Origin: Athripsodes cinereus
Lineage: Eukaryota; Arthropoda; Insecta; Trichoptera; Leptoceridae
DNA: 64,000 bases
Assembly: GCA_947579605.1 (NCBI GenBank)
Contig: OX388305.1
Location: 38,763,542-38,827,541 of the forward strand
Direction of reading: 5' to 3'
Shown: positions 62,824-64,000 of the stretch, in pieces
How the letters are laid out: the number at the start of each line of letters is the position of its first letter
Position numbering within the stretch: the first letter of the stretch is position 1
Notes under the pieces: generated by a model
Seen by the model: the letters and a program-made list of their open reading frames with translations, nothing else
Database searches by the model: none
Told to the model about the DNA's origin: nothing
Program-made: the position numbers and the translations under genes

Positions 62824-63344
62824 ACATAATCATTCCAATTGATCACACTCAGCGATTTATCCAGAGTGGTTCAAAAAATGTTTGAAATCTACACTTCTAG
62901 CAAGTAAAATCCAGTTCCCCACATACAATTGTATCAAAAAGTTCATAACATAAATATAAAATTTAAAAAACAAGGACAATATGCAGTGGCGAAATTATCA
63001 CTACTTCATAATATAAAATGATTTCTTCCAGCTAACCACGACACATTGAGATATACCCATGTAGTTAAAACAAATTTTCTTATATAAAATATATACAAAA
63101 CATCACTACACAACAAAAGAAAAAAAACGAGTTTTAAAATAATATTTGACACACACCCAACATGTGGTAGGGATTATGGATCAAAGGAAGGGGAGGGGGG
63201 GGGGGACTAGGGAACGGATACTGAGTTAGAAGAGTGGAATAACTATATATCGTGTTTCATTTTAAAAATTATTAGAAGATAGCATTTTTTCACTAACAGA
63301 AGATTTCAAAACATTGAGCGATTGTGAAACTCTATGGGAAGAAA

Positions 63345-63735
63345 GAAGATTGGGTCAATTTCTACTATAGGTTATCCAGTACTACCCATTACGAAAATAT
63401 ATATTGATGTTCGTAGTTGTATTTTATTTTATCTTTCACTTGTACACTGTTACAAGATATCATAGGGCATCCAGATATAGCTAAGAGAGAGGTACAAGTT
63501 ATATTTATACAATGATCTACAGATCATCATCTACATAGTTGGATTTCATGGCATAATAATGCATTTAAATAATATTGCAATCACTGGACAAGATACACCC
63601 CCTCGCCCCATATGGTTTCTGTGATATCTTGTTACGGTACACAGTGAAAGATAATAAAAAAATACAACTAAGATCATCAATACATATTTTCGTAATGGGT
63701 AGTACTGGATAACCTATAGTAGAAATTGACCGAAG
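63345..63735. repeat. Inverted pair of LINE-derived segments
   Basis: About 120 bp at 63345-63465 (CAATTTCTACTATAGGTTAT, CCAGTACTACCCATTACG) recurs inverted at 63612-63733. The pair encloses about 145 bp. Confidence 0.75.
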
Positions 63736-63927
63736 ATTGTTCCAACAATTAGCACCAGAATCTGAGAATGATTGAGAGAAATGATTGGTACTGTTTGTAG
63801 GAATTGCCAGAAGACGCTCGTTATTTGATCGCAATGGTGGGCCATGGCTCGCTAAATACTCGAAATTATTGATATCGACTCGATTATGATGTGACTTTAG
63901 TGATTTAGGGTTAAATATTACACGCAA
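63565..63927 (-). mobile_element. LINE ORF2 C-terminal fragment
   Basis: The 120-residue minus-strand frame reads SHHNRVDINNFEYLASHGPP, RSNNERLLAIPTNSTNHFSQ and SGANCWNNLRSI, the usual LINE C-terminal motif. No RT. 63188-63205 upstream has an 11-G run. Confidence 0.55.
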
Positions 63928-64000
63928 ATCATTAAATTTGTATTTTCCTCTAAACTAGATAATGTATGTAGACGTGTAACTATTTCATTATGTGCGGTAA

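Overview
The window looks like a stretch of an insect genome, most likely a moth or another lepidopteran. It is AT-rich and intron-bearing, packed with non-LTR retrotransposon debris, tRNA-derived SINEs, hAT and Helitron-like pieces and fold-back MITEs. The only convincing host genes are three very large low-complexity secreted-protein genes of the kind expressed in silk glands (sericin-like and mucin-like glue proteins). The species cannot be named from the sequence, and the silk assignment rests on composition and gene architecture, not on a database match.

Host genes. (1) Positions 1-4632, plus strand, is the 3' part of a Ser/Ala/Asn-rich gene: one open frame of 1543 codons without an ATG, built of 14- and 15-residue repeats broken by three Lys/Arg-Ser blocks carrying cysteines, ending GGKKPCSKN. 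(2) Positions 15466-25219, minus strand, is a two-exon gene: a 15-codon signal-peptide exon (25175-25219), a 2.9 kb intron, and a 6.8 kb exon encoding Ser-rich array, Thr/Pro/Glu/Cys mucin domain, Ser-rich array, ending KKCN (about 2285 residues). (3) Positions 37377-57296, minus strand, has the same architecture: a 15-codon signal exon (57252-57296), an 11.4 kb intron full of nested transposons, and an 8.4 kb Thr/Pro-rich mucin exon ending in a Cys dodecapeptide array (about 2824 residues). Genes 2 and 3 share a phase-0 junction after codon 15 and an ARA signal-peptidase motif six codons into exon 2. Gene 1 converges on gene 2; genes 2 and 3 are tandem.

Between the genes (4633-15440, 25330-37376, 57300-64000) and inside both introns I find only mobile-element remains: RT-bearing LINE fragments of several families (one with an intact RT region at 59069-61003; one APE-endonuclease LINE split by three nested insertions at 45957-51420), restriction-like-endonuclease LINE fragments, SINEs, palindromic MITEs and several hAT-like elements. 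Many nested insertions can be read exactly because target-site duplications are intact or because an uninterrupted paralogous copy lies elsewhere in the window.

How the genes may work together: three secreted, highly repetitive, potentially O-glycosylated proteins with Cys-bearing ends or repeats would suit a disulfide-linked, hydrated silk coat or adhesive. That is inference. What is directly visible is the shared exon layout, secretion signals and composition.
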